A DNA stretch of 64,000 bases from contig OX031057.1 in the NCBI GenBank assembly GCA_943736015.1, positions 57,804,001 through 57,868,000 on the forward strand. The letters run 5' to 3'. How positions within the stretch are numbered: the first letter of the stretch is position 1; every line of letters begins with the position of its first letter. A program made the translations under genes and the position numbers. Shown here one piece after another: positions 39,871 through 53,166 of the stretch. Under the pieces are notes generated by a model. That model was given only the letters and a program-made list of their open reading frames with translations. It had not been told where the DNA came from and did not search any database. Source of the DNA: Tridacna crocea. Lineage: Eukaryota > Mollusca > Bivalvia > Cardiida > Cardiidae.

Positions 39871-41772
39871 ATGAAGTTGTTTAAAACAGCAAGAAAAATA
39901 CTTTGGGGTTGTACTGATGGCATGTTTTGACAGGAAAGATGTTGCAGAAAACAGATAAATCACTAATTAATAGATCTAGATAAAAAGAACATGAATAATA
40001 AAGAAAGAAAATCATGAGTTTTCTTAAGTGCAGGATGGGGGAAAAATTGCTCAGTGTTGCTTTAAGATAGCCTGATATGTTTAAAGGAGTTGTCAATTAA
40101 TTTTGCTTGGTAAAGTGGAAAACCAAAAAAAGGGCTCGTTACGTTGCACTTTGCCAGGCTAAAGCGGGCAAAATGTTGCGAATTTACATTTTGTCTTTTC
40201 GTGCCCCAACGACATACAGTCAGAAAGCACGCAATGACTAAATGTAGAGTAGAAACTGTGATAATTTTGAAAAATGACCCTGTGATCTATGGCACTTACG
40301 CAGACGTGAAAACATGAATTCAACAAGAGGCACTAATAATGCTGTTTTTCTTGATTACTTGGTGGGAAAAAAAACACTGGAAAATACATGTATACTCTCC
40401 TGATTGAATTGTCTCTATTTCGGAATGACAAAATTAGTCACACAAACGACCGAAGCGAGAAAGTGAATGCGAAACCCAGATTTACGCTTAACTGCATGTA
40501 CCAAAATGCCATATATCATTGGGTCTTCATCACAATCCATTTCCGAGCCTATCATTGTTTTCCCGTTTAAGCGGTTGAAGCATGTCATCGCGAGCAGAAG
40601 TATTATCATGTCGGTTCGGGATATCTTCCCAGCCAATGCTTGGTAAGCCGTATGCGTTGGGGTAAGACAAAGAAGCCAATGAATATAAATCAAAGTAGAC
40701 AAGTAGAGATACTGTGTTATGAGATGGGAAATAACCCTTGCAACTCTGATTGCAGACTACACTTCTCCAGTAAGAGTTACTGTTCCTGACCCCTTTACAG
40801 CTTATAGCAAACCACTTCTCATGTTCATTTACCTGGCTATCAGACCACCAAAACAGTGTAACAGAAGGAAAAATTTTTTACACATTCAGATTAATGTTTT
40901 TAATTTGAAATTTGTGTTTAATGTCTAGAGCTAAGGGAGGTTAAATGAACACAAAAACAAACGGGGGAATTAAAAAGGTAGTAGTTGCTCAGATTCCAAG
41001 CCTGTCCACCAGTAACTAAGACTAAAAGCATTTTGGGACCTGCCATCTGACCCACTGAGCCAGAGAAGCAGTTGATTTCAACCCAGAAAATTGACCTACT
41101 TATATTTAGCCCCCCTCCCCCCCCCCTTTTGTTCCAAAACATAGAAGTAGTTCCATTTGAAAGTTAGATCAATGCCCATATGAAATTTTGATATCAAGCA
41201 TATTTGTCACTCTGTTTCTTTCAGACAAAAATGGAAGGCTATGTTTAAAAGGTGTTTCTGGTGTTGGTATGATCGTATCTTGAAAATGAGAGCATGAATG
41301 TGTTATTTCTTTAGGAACTACTTTGCTTTTCATTGACCTAATTACGCATAACGGTCTGCTAGGAGTAAAAACCTGGTTTTAAATTAACTTTGCCAGTGTA
41401 TTTTAAGGCTTATATGTAATTCTTTTGAGAATGGCTGGCATGCAAAATCAACATGTATGCCAAAATAACACTGACACTGGCATTTCTTTGAGTAAAATGG
41501 GTGACAGAAGGTCGGGTTCTAAACCGATCGACCCGCACCCCCCACCCACCTGAGTTATTTATATCGATATGAAGGGTCTGTCTATTGTTCAGATCAGCTT
41601 CCTTGTCTCACACCCAACACTTTGGATGTATTGAGATGATCAAAGAAAACATGATGAAGAATCATGCCTAGCCTAATTAAATAAACCAGAGACCCCACTT
41701 ATTTCAAAAGCAACTTGCAGCTGTTGCAAGAAAAAAATGAGCAAAGCAAACTTTAAGTGCCCTTTTCTCTAC
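39871..41772. repeat. Repeat unit 22 (1,902 bp)
   Basis: Carries the 999-1029 block: one extra A, two extra T, loss of C1007, and T1029. C10 tract. Same as unit 30. Confidence 0.97.
40870..40903. repeat. Variant block in units 22/23/30/31 (unit-22 copy)
   Basis: The consensus A4-T4-C becomes A5-T6, and about 20 bases further on a G becomes T. The +2 length change lets a plus-strand chance frame, 57 codons in the consensus, run on to 69 codons. It also shortens the overlapping 117-codon minus-strand frame below the size of its counterparts. The same block is at the equivalent place in units 23, 30 and 31 and nowhere else. Confidence 0.9.
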
Positions 41773-43673
41773 ATGAAGTTGTTTAAAACAGCAAGAAAAA
41801 TACTTTGGGGTTGTACTGATGGCATGTTTTGACAGGAAAGATGTTGCAGAAAACAGATAAATCACTAATTAATAGATCTAGATAAAAAGAACATGAATAA
41901 TAAAGAAAGAAAATCATGAGTTTTCTTAAGTGCAGGATGGGGGAAAAATTGCTCAGTGTTGCTTTAAGATAGCCTGATATGTTTAAAGGAGTTGTCAATT
42001 AATTTTGCTTGGTAAAGTGGAAAACCAAAAAAAGGGCTCGTTACGTTGCACTTTGCCAGGCTAAAGCGGGCAAAATGTTGCGAATTTACATTTTGTCTTT
42101 TCGTGCCCCAACGACATACAGTCAGAAAGCACGCAATGACTAAATGTAGAGTAGAAACTGTGATAATTTTGAAAAATGACCCTGTGATCTATGGCACTTA
42201 CGCAGACGTGAAAACATGAATTCAACAAGAGGCACTAATAATGCTGTTTTTCTTGATTACTTGGTGGGAAAAAAAACACTGGAAAATACATGTATACTCT
42301 CCTGATTGAATTGTCTCTATTTCGGAATGACAAAATTAGTCACACAAACGACCGAAGCGAGAAAGTGAATGCGAAACCCAGATTTACGCTTAACTGCATG
42401 TACCAAAATGCCATATATCATTGGGTCTTCATCACAATCCATTTCCGAGCCTATCATTGTTTTCCCGTTTAAGCGGTTGAAGCATGTCATCGCGAGCAGA
42501 AGTATTATCATGTCGGTTCGGGATATCTTCCCAGCCAATGCTTGGTAAGCCGTATGCGTTGGGGTAAGACAAAGAAGCCAATGAATATAAATCAAAGTAG
42601 ACAAGTAGAGATACTGTGTTATGAGATGGGAAATAACCCTTGCAACTCTGATTGCAGACTACACTTCTCCAGTAAGAGTTACTGTTCCTGACCCCTTTAC
42701 AGCTTATAGCAAACCACTTCTCATGTTCATTTACCTGGCTATCAGACCACCAAAACAGTGTAACAGAAGGAAAAATTTTTTACACATTCAGATTAATGTT
42801 TTTAATTTGAAATTTGTGTTTAATGTCTAGAGCTAAGGGAGGTTAAATGAACACAAAAACAAACGGGGGAATTAAAAAGGTAGTAGTTGCTCAGATTCCA
42901 AGCCTGTCCACCAGTAACTAAGACTAAAAGCATTTTGGGACCTGCCATCTGACCCACTGAGCCAGAGAAGCAGTTGATTTCAACCCAGAAAATTGACCTA
43001 CTTATATTTAGCCCCCCTCCCCCCCCCTTTTGTTCCAAAACATAGAAGTAGTTCCATTTGAAAGTTAGATCAATGCCCATATGAAATTTTGATATCAAGC
43101 ATATTTGTCACTCTGTTTCTTTCAGACAAAAATGGAAGGCTATGTTTAAAAGGTGTTTCTGGTGTTGGTATGATCGTATCTTGAAAATGAGAGCATGAAT
43201 GTGTTATTTCTTTAGGAACTACTTTGCTTTTCATTGACCTAATTACGCATAACGGTCTGCTAGGAGTAAAAACCTGGTTTTAAATTAACTTTGCCAGTGT
43301 ATTTTAAGGCTTATATGTAATTCTTTTGAGAATGGCTGGCATGCAAAATCAACATGTATGCCAAAATAACACTGACACTGGCATTTCTTTGAGTAAAATG
43401 GGTGACAGAAGGTCGGGTTCTAAACCGATCGACCCGCACCCCCCACCCACCTGAGTTATTTATATCGATATGAAGGGTCTGTCTATTGTTCAGATCAGCT
43501 TCCTTGTCTCACACCCAACACTTTGGATGTATTGAGATGATCAAAGAAAACATGATGAAGAATCATGCCTAGCCTAATTAAATAAACCAGAGACCCCACT
43601 TATTTCAAAAGCAACTTGCAGCTGTTGCAAGAAAAAAATGAGCAAAGCAAACTTTAAGTGCCCTTTTCTCTAC
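41773..43673. repeat. Repeat unit 23 (1,901 bp)
   Basis: Same 999-1029 block as unit 22, but a C9 tract. Same as unit 31. Confidence 0.97.
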
Positions 43674-45570
43674 ATGAAGTTGTTTAAAACAGCAAGAAAA
43701 ATACTTTGGGGTTGTACTGATGGCATGTTTTGACAGGAAAGATGTTGCAGAAAACAGATAAATCACTAATTAATAGATCTAGATAAAAAGAACATGAATA
43801 ATAAAGAAAGAAAATCATGAGTTTTCTTAAGTGCAGGATGGGGGAAAAATTGCTCAGTGTTGCTTTAAGATAGCCTGATATGTTTAAAGGAGTTGTCAAT
43901 TAATTTTGCTTGGTAAAGTGGAAAACCAAAAAAAGGGCTCGTTACGTTGCACTTTGCCAGGCTAAAGCGGGCAAAATGTTGCGAATTTACATTTTGTCTT
44001 TTCGTGCCCCAACGACATACAGTCAGAAAGCACGCAATGACTAAATGTAGAGTAGAAACTGTGATAATTTTGAAAAATGACCCTGTGATCTATGGCACTT
44101 ACGCAGACGTGAAAACATGAATTCAACAAGAGGCACTAATAATGCTGTTTTTCTTGATTACTTGGTGGGAAAAAAAACACTGGAAAATACATGTATACTC
44201 TCCTGATTGAATTGTCTCTATTTCGGAATGACAAAATTAGTCACACAAACGACCGAAGCGAGAAAGTGAATGCGAAACCCAGATTTACGCTTAACTGCAT
44301 GTACCAAAATGCCATATATCATTGGGTCTTCATCACAATCCATTTCCGAGCCTATCATTGTTTTCCCGTTTAAGCGGTTGAAGCATGTCATCGCGAGCAG
44401 AAGTATTATCATGTCGGTTCGGGATATCTTCCCAGCCAATGCTTGGTAAGCCGTATGCGTTGGGGTAAGACAAAGAAGCCAATGAATATAAATCAAAGTA
44501 GACAAGTAGAGATACTGTGTTATGAGATGGGAAATAACCCTTGCAACTCTGATTGCAGACTACACTTCTCCAGTAAGAGTTACTGTTCCTGACCCCTTTA
44601 CAGCTTATAGCAAACCACTTCTCATGTTCATTTACCTGGCTATCAGACCACCAAAACAGTGTAACAGAAGGAAAATTTTCACACATTCAGATTAATGTTT
44701 TGAATTTGAAATTTGTGTTTAATGTCTAGAGCTAAGGGAGGTTAAATGAACACAAAAACAAACGGGGGAATTAAAAAGGTAGTAGTTGCTCAGATTCCAA
44801 GCCTGTCCACCAGTAACTAAGACTAAAAGCATTTTGGGACCTGCCATCTGACCCACTGAGCCAGAGAAGCAGTTGATTTCAACCCAGAAAATTGACCTAC
44901 TTATATTTAGCCCCCCTCCCCCCCTTTTGTTCCAAAACATAGAAGTAGTTCCATTTGAAAGTTAGATCAATGCCCATATGAAATTTTGATATCAAGCATA
45001 TTTGTCACTCTGTTTCTTTCAGACAAAAATGGAAGGCTATGTTTAAAAGGTGTTTCTGGTGTTGGTATGATCGTATCTTGAAAATGAGAGCATGAATGTG
45101 TTATTTCTTTAGGAACTACTTTGCTTTTCATTGACCTAATTACGCATAACGGTCTGCTAGGAGTAAAAACCTGGTTTTAAATTAACTTTGCCAGTGTATT
45201 TTAAGGCTTATATGTAATTCTTTTGAGAATGGCTGGCATGCAAAATCAACATGTATGCCAAAATAACACTGACACTGGCATTTCTTTGAGTAAAATGGGT
45301 GACAGAAGGTCGGGTTCTAAACCGATCGACCCGCACCCCCCACCCACCTGAGTTATTTATATCGATATGAAGGGTCTGTCTATTGTTCAGATCAGCTTCC
45401 TTGTCTCACACCCAACACTTTGGATGTATTGAGATGATCAAAGAAAACATGATGAAGAATCATGCCTAGCCTAATTAAATAAACCAGAGACCCCACTTAT
45501 TTCAAAAGCAACTTGCAGCTGTTGCAAGAAAAAAATGAGCAAAGCAAACTTTAAGTGCCCTTTTCTCTAC
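43674..45570. repeat. Repeat unit 24 (1,897 bp)
   Basis: Consensus throughout. Matches unit 16 on one side and unit 32, apart from offset 204, on the other. Confidence 0.97.
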
Positions 45571-47470
45571 ATGAAGTTGTTTAAAACAGCAAGAAAAATA
45601 CTTTGGGGTTGTACTGATGGCATGTTTTGACAGGAAAGATGTTGCAGAAAACAGATAAATCACTAATTAATAGATCTAGATAAAAAGAACATGAATAATA
45701 AAGAAAGAAAATCATGAGTTTTCTTAAGTGCAGGATGGGGGAAAAATTGCTCAGTGTTGCTTTAAGATAGCCTGATATGTTTAAAGGAGTTGTCAATTAA
45801 TTTTGCTTGGTAAAGTGGAAAACCAAAAAAAGGGCTCGTTACGTTGCACTTTGCCAGGCTAAAGCGGGCAAAATGTTGCGAATTTACATTTTGTCTTTTC
45901 GTGCCCCAACGACATACAGTCAGAAAGCACGCAATGACTAAATGTAGAGTAGAAACTGTGATAATTTTGAAAAATGACCCTGTGATCTATGGCACTTACG
46001 CAGACGTGAAAACATGAATTCAACAAGAGGCACTAATAATGCTGTTTTTCTTGATTACTTGGTGGGAAAAAAAACACTGGAAAATACATGTATACTCTCC
46101 TGATTGAATTGTCTCTATTTCGGAATGACAAAATTAGTCACACAAACGACCGAAGCGAGAAAGTGAATGCGAAACCCAGATTTACGCTTAACTGCATGTA
46201 CCAAAATGCCATATATCATTGGGTCTTCATCACAATCCATTTCCGAGCCTATCATTGTTTTCCCGTTTAAGCGGTTGAAGCATGCCATCGCGAGCAGAAG
46301 TATTATCATGTCGGTTCGGGATATCTTCCCAGCCAATGCTTGGTAAGCCGTATGCGTTGGGGTAAGACAAAGAAGCCAATGAATATAAATCAAAGTAGAC
46401 AAGTAGAGATACTGTGTTATGAGATGGGAAATAACCCTTGCAACTCTGATTGCAGACTACACTTCTCCAGTAAGAGTTACTGTTCCTGACCCCTTTACAG
46501 CTTATAGCAAACCACTTCTCATGTTCATTTACCTGGCTATCAGACCACCAAAACAGTGTAACAGAAGGAAAATTTTCACACATTCAGATTAATGTTTTGA
46601 ATTTGAAATTTGTGTTTAATGTCTAGAGCTAAGGGAGGTTAAATGAACACAAAAACAAACGGGGGAATTAAAAAGGTAGTAGTTGCTCAGATTCCAAGCC
46701 TGTCCACCAGTAACTAAGACTAAAAGCATTTTGGGACCTGCCATCTGACCCACTGAGCCAGAGAAGCAGTTGATTTCAACCCAGAAAATTGACCTACTTA
46801 TATTTAGCCCCCCTCCCCCCCCCCTTTTGTTCCAAAACATAGAAGTAGTTCCATTTGAAAGTTAGATCAATGCCCATATGAAATTTTGATATCAAGCATA
46901 TTTGTCACTCTGTTTCTTTCAGACAAAAATGGAAGGCTATGTTTAAAAGGTGTTTCTGGTGTTGGTATGATCGTATCTTGAAAATGAGAGCATGAATGTG
47001 TTATTTCTTTAGGAACTACATTGCTTTTCATTGACCTAATTACGCATAACGGTCTGCTAGGAGTAAAAACCTGGTTTTAAATTAACTTTGCCAGTGTATT
47101 TTAAGGCTTATATGTAATTCTTTTGAGAATGGCTGGCATGCAAAATCAACATGTATGCCAAAATAACACTGACACTGGCATTTCTTTGAGTAAAATGGGT
47201 GACAGAAGGTCGGGTTCTAAACCGATCGACCCGCACCCCCCACCCACCTGAGTTATTTATATCGATATGAAGGGTCTGTCTATTGTTCAGATCAGCTTCC
47301 TTGTCTCACACCCAACACTTTGGATGTATTGAGATGATCAAAGAAAACATGATGAAGAATCATGCCTAGCCTAATTAAATAAACCAGAGACCCCACTTAT
47401 TTCAAAAGCAACTTGCAGCTGTTGCAAGAAAAAAATGAGCAAAGCAAACTTTAAGTGCCCTTTTCTCTAC
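45571..47470. repeat. Repeat unit 25 (1,900 bp)
   Basis: C715, A1447, C10: copy of unit 17. Confidence 0.97.
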
Positions 47471-49367
47471 ATGAAGTTGTTTAAAACAGCAAGAAAAATA
47501 CTTTGGGGTTGTACTGATGGCATGTTTTGACAGGAAAGATGTTGCAGAAAACAGATAAATCACTAATTAATAGATCTAGATAAAAAGAACATGAATAATA
47601 AAGAAAGAAAATCATGAGTTTTCTTAAGTGCAGGATGGGGGAAAAATTGCTCAGTGTTGCTTTAAGATAGCCTGATATGTTTAAAGGAGTTGTCAATTAA
47701 TTTTGCTTGGTAAAGTGGAAAACCAAAAAAAGGGCTCGTTACGTTGCACTTTGCCAGGCTAAAGCGGGCAAAATGTTGCGAATTTACATTTTGTCTTTTC
47801 GTGCCCCAACGACATACAGTCAGAAAGCACGCAATGACTAAATGTAGAGTAGAAACTGTGATAATTTTGAAAAATGACCCTGTGATCTATGGCACTTACG
47901 CAGACGTGAAAACATGAATTCAACAAGAGGCACTAATAATGCTGTTTTTCTTGATTACTTGGTGGGAAAAAAAACACTGGAAAATACATGTATACTCTCC
48001 TGATTGAATTGTCTCTATTTCGGAATGACAAAATTAGTCACACAAACGACCGAAGCGAGAAAGTGAATGCGAAACCCAGATTTACGCTTAACTGCATGTA
48101 CCAAAATGCCATATATCATTGGGTCTTCATCACAATCCATTTCCGAGCCTATCATTGTTTTCCTGTTTAAGCGGTTGAAGCATGTCATCGCGAGCAGAAG
48201 TATTATCATGTCGGTTCGGGATATCTTCCCAGCCAATGCTTGGTAAGCCGTATGCGTTGGGGTAAGACAAAGAAGCCAATGAATATAAATCAAAGTAGAC
48301 AAGTAGAGATACTGTGTTATGAGATGGGAAATAACCCTTGCAACTCTGATTGCAGACTACACTTCTCCAGTAAGAGTTACTGTTCCTGACCCCTTTACAG
48401 CTTATAGCAAACCACTTCTCATGTTCATTTACCTGGCTATCAGACCACCAAAACAGTGTAACAGAAGGAAAATTTTCACACATTCAGATTAATGTTTTGA
48501 ATTTGAAATTTGTGTTTAATGTCTAGAGCTAAGGGAGGTTAAATGAACACAAAAACAAACGGGGGAATTAAAAAGGTAGTAGTTGCTCAGATTCCAAGCC
48601 TGTCCACCAGTAACTAAGACTAAAAGCATTTTGGGACCTGCCATCTGACCCACTGAGCCAGAGAAGCAGTTGATTTCAACCCAGAAAATTGACCTACTTA
48701 TATTTAGCCCCCCTCCCCCCCTTTTGTTCCAAAACATAGAAGTAGTTCCATTTGAAAGTTAGATCAATGCCCATATGAAATTTTGATATCAAGCATATTT
48801 GTCACTCTGTTTCTTTCAGACAAAAATGGAAGGCTATGTTTAAAAGGTGTTTCTGGTGTTGGTATGATCGTATCTTGAAAATGAGAGCATGAATGTGTTA
48901 TTTCTTTAGGAACTACTTTGCTTTTCATTGACCTAATTACGCATAACGGTCTGCTAGGAGTAAAAACCTGGTTTTAAATTAACTTTGCCAGTGTATTTTA
49001 AGGCTTATATGTAATTCTTTTGAGAATGGCTGGCATGCAAAATCAACATGTATGCCAAAATAACACTGACACTGGCATTTCTTTGAGTAAAATGGGTGAC
49101 AGAAGGTCGGGTTCTAAACCGATCGACCCGCACCCCCCACCCACCTGAGTTATTTATATCGATATGAAGGGTCTGTCTATTGTTCAGATCAGCTTCCTTG
49201 TCTCACACCCAACACTTTGGATGTATTGAGATGATCAAAGAAAACATGATGAAGAATCATGCCTAGCCTAATTAAATAAACCAGAGACCCCACTTATTTC
49301 AAAAGCAACTTGCAGCTGTTGCAAGAAAAAAATGAGCAAAGCAAACTTTAAGTGCCCTTTTCTCTAC
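47471..49367. repeat. Repeat unit 26 (1,897 bp)
   Basis: T694: copy of unit 18. Confidence 0.97.
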
Positions 49368-51267
49368 ATGAAGTTGTTTAAAACAGCAAGAAAAATACTT
49401 TGGGGTTGTACTGATGGCATGTTTTGACAGGAAAGATGTTGCAGAAAACAGATAAATCACTAATTAATAGATCTAGATAAAAAGAACATGAATAATAAAG
49501 AAAGAAAATCATGAGTTTTCTTAAGTGCAGGATGGGGGAAAAATTGCTCAGTGTTGCTTTAAGATAGCCTGATATGTTTAAAGGAGTTGTCAATTAATTT
49601 TGCTTGGTAAAGTGGAAAACCAAAAAAAGGGCTCGTTACGTTGCACTTTGCCAGGCTAAAGCGGGCAAAATGTTGCGAATTTACATTTTGTCTTTTCGTG
49701 CCCCAACGACATACAGTCAGAAAGCACGCAATGACTAAATGTAGAGTAGAAACTGTGATAATTTTGAAAAATGACCCTGTGATCTATGGCACTTACGCAG
49801 ACGTGAAAACATGAATTCAACAAGAGGCACTAATAATGCTGTTTTTCTTGATTACTTGGTGGGAAAAAAAAACACTGGAAAATACATGTATACTCTCCTG
49901 ATTGAATTGTCTCTATTTCGGAATGACAAAATTAGTCACACAAACGACCGAAGCGAGAAAGTGAATGCGAAACCCAGATTTACGCTTAACTGCATGTACC
50001 AAAATGCCATATATCATTGGGTCTTCATCACAATCCATTTCCGAGCCTATCATTGTTTTCCCGTTTAAGCGGTTGAAGCATGCCATCGCGAGCAGAAGTA
50101 TTATCATGTCGGTTCGGGATATCTTCCCAGCCAATGCTTGGTAAGCCGTATGCGTTGGGGTAAGACAAAGAAGCCAATGAATATAAATCAAAGTAGACAA
50201 GTAGAGATACTGTGTTATGAGATGGGAAATAACCCTTGCAACTCTGATTGCAGACTACACTTCTCCAGTAAGAGTTACTGTTCCTGACCCCTTTACAGCT
50301 TATAGCAAACCACTTCTCATGTTCATTTACCTGGCTATCAGACCACCAAAACAGTGTAACAGAAGGAAAATTTTCACACATTCAGATTAATGTTTTGAAT
50401 TTGAAATTTGTGTTTAATGTCTAGAGCTAAGGGAGGTTAAATGAACACAAAAACAAACGGGGGAATTAAAAAGGTAGTAGTTGCTCAGATTCCAAGCCTG
50501 TCCACCAGTAACTAAGACTAAAAGCATTTTGGGACCTGCCATCTGACCCACTGAGCCAGAGAAGCAGTTGATTTCAACCCAGAAAATTGACCTACTTATA
50601 TTTAGCCCCCCTCCCCCCCCCTTTTGTTCCAAAACATAGAAGTAGTTCCATTTGAAAGTTAGATCAATGCCCATATGAAATTTTGATATCAAGCATATTT
50701 GTCACTCTGTTTCTTTCAGACAAAAATGGAAGGCTATGTTTAAAAGGTGTTTCTGGTGTTGGTATGATCGTATCTTGAAAATGAGAGCATGAATGTGTTA
50801 TTTCTTTAGGAACTACATTGCTTTTCATTGACCTAATTACGCATAACGGTCTGCTAGGAGTAAAAACCTGGTTTTAAATTAACTTTGCCAGTGTATTTTA
50901 AGGCTTATATGTAATTCTTTTGAGAATGGCTGGCATGCAAAATCAACATGTATGCCAAAATAACACTGACACTGGCATTTCTTTGAGTAAAATGGGTGAC
51001 AGAAGGTCGGGTTCTAAACCGATCGACCCGCACCCCCCACCCACCTGAGTTATTTATATCGATATGAAGGGTCTGTCTATTGTTCAGATCAGCTTCCTTG
51101 TCTCACACCCAACACTTTGGATGTATTGAGATGATCAAAGAAAACATGATGAAGAATCATGCCTAGCCTAATTAAATAAACCAGAGACCCCACTTATTTC
51201 AAAAGCAACTTGCAGCTGTTGCAAGAAAAAAATGAGCAAAGCAAACTTTAAGTGCCCTTTTCTCTAC
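49368..51267. repeat. Repeat unit 27 (1,900 bp)
   Basis: A9, C715, C9, A1447: copy of unit 19. Confidence 0.97.
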
Positions 51268-53166
51268 ATGAAGTTGTTTAAAACAGCAAGAAAAATACTT
51301 TGGGGTTGTACTGATGGCATGTTTTGACAGGAAAGATGTTGCAGAAAACAGATAAATCACTAATTAATAGATCTAGATAAAAAGAACATGAATAATAAAG
51401 AAAGAAAATCATGAGTTTTCTTAAGTGCAGGATGGGGGAAAAATTGCTCAGTGTTGCTTTAAGATAGCCTGATATGTTTAAAGGAGTTGTCAATTAATTT
51501 TGCTTGGTAAAGTGGAAAACCAAAAAAAGGGCTCGTTACGTTGCACTTTGCCAGGCTAAAGCGGGCAAAATGTTGCGAATTTACATTTTGTCTTTTCGTG
51601 CCCCAACGACATACAGTCAGAAAGCACGCAATGACTAAATGTAGAGTAGAAACTGTGATAATTTTGAAAAATGACCCTGTGATCTATGGCACTTACGCAG
51701 ACGTGAAAACATGAATTCAACAAGAGGCACTAATAATGCTGTTTTTCTTGATTACTTGGTGGGAAAAAAAACACTGGAAAATACATGTATACTCTCCTGA
51801 TTGAATTGTCTCTATTTCGGAATGACAAAATTAGTCACACAAACGACCGAAGCGAGAAAGTGAATGCGAAACCCAGATTTACGCTTAACTGCATGTACCA
51901 AAATGCCATATATCATTGGGTCTTCATCACAATCCATTTCCGAGCCTATCATTGTTTTCCTGTTTAAGCGGTTGAAGCATGTCATCGCGAGCAGAAGTAT
52001 TATCATGTCGGTTCGGGATATCTTCCCAGCCAATGCTTGGTAAGCCGTATGCGTTGGGGTAAGACAAAGAAGCCAATGAATATAAATCAAAGTAGACAAG
52101 TAGAGATACTGTGTTATGAGATGGGAAATAACCCTTGCAACTCTGATTGCAGACTACACTTCTCCAGTAAGAGTTACTGTTCCTGACCCCTTTACAGCTT
52201 ATAGCAAACCACTTCTCATGTTCATTTACCTGGCTATCAGACCACCAAAACAGTGTAACAGAAGGAAAATTTTCACACATTCAGATTAATGTTTTGAATT
52301 TGAAATTTGTGTTTAATGTCTAGAGCTAAGGGAGGTTAAATGAACACAAAAACAAACGGGGGAATTAAAAAGGTAGTAGTTGCTCAGATTCCAAGCCTGT
52401 CCACCAGTAACTAAGACTAAAAGCATTTTGGGACCTGCCATCTGACCCACTGAGCCAGAGAAGCAGTTGATTTCAACCCAGAAAATTGACCTACTTATAT
52501 TTAGCCCCCCTCCCCCCCCCTTTTGTTCCAAAACATAGAAGTAGTTCCATTTGAAAGTTAGATCAATGCCCATATGAAATTTTGATATCAAGCATATTTG
52601 TCACTCTGTTTCTTTCAGACAAAAATGGAAGGCTATGTTTAAAAGGTGTTTCTGGTGTTGGTATGATCGTATCTTGAAAATGAGAGCATGAATGTGTTAT
52701 TTCTTTAGGAACTACTTTGCTTTTCATTGACCTAATTACGCATAACGGTCTGCTAGGAGTAAAAACCTGGTTTTAAATTAACTTTGCCAGTGTATTTTAA
52801 GGCTTATATGTAATTCTTTTGAGAATGGCTGGCATGCAAAATCAACATGTATGCCAAAATAACACTGACACTGGCATTTCTTTGAGTAAAATGGGTGACA
52901 GAAGGTCGGGTTCTAAACCGATCGACCCGCACCCCCCACCCACCTGAGTTATTTATATCGATATGAAGGGTCTGTCTATTGTTCAGATCAGCTTCCTTGT
53001 CTCACACCCAACACTTTGGATGTATTGAGATGATCAAAGAAAACATGATGAAGAATCATGCCTAGCCTAATTAAATAAACCAGAGACCCCACTTATTTCA
53101 AAAGCAACTTGCAGCTGTTGCAAGAAAAATATGAGCAAAGCAAACTTTAAGTGCCCTTTTCTCTAC
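51268..53166. repeat. Repeat unit 28 (1,899 bp)
   Basis: T694, C9, T1861: copy of unit 20. Confidence 0.97.

Larger units (their letters stand above)
30376..45570. repeat. Higher-order repeat, copy 1 (units 17-24, 15,195 bp)
   Basis: Units 17-24 have lengths 1900, 1897, 1900, 1899, 1899, 1902, 1901, 1897. Exactly the same series follows in units 25-32. Their variants also recur in order: C715+A1447 in the 1st and 3rd units; T694 in the 2nd and 4th; A629+G824 in the 5th; the 999-1029 block in the 6th and 7th. C-tract lengths are 10, 7, 9, 9, 8, 10, 9, 7 in both copies. By inspection the stretch identical at period 15,195 starts at 28456, just right of the last private base of unit 15 at 28455. 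Unit 16 and unit 24 both read as consensus. Confidence 0.93.

Noticed and set aside
40719..40928. 69-codon plus-strand open frame in units 22, 23, 30, 31
   Set aside because: Produced by a +2 length change in an A/T run; it stops after 57 codons in all other units, and no domain is recognised.
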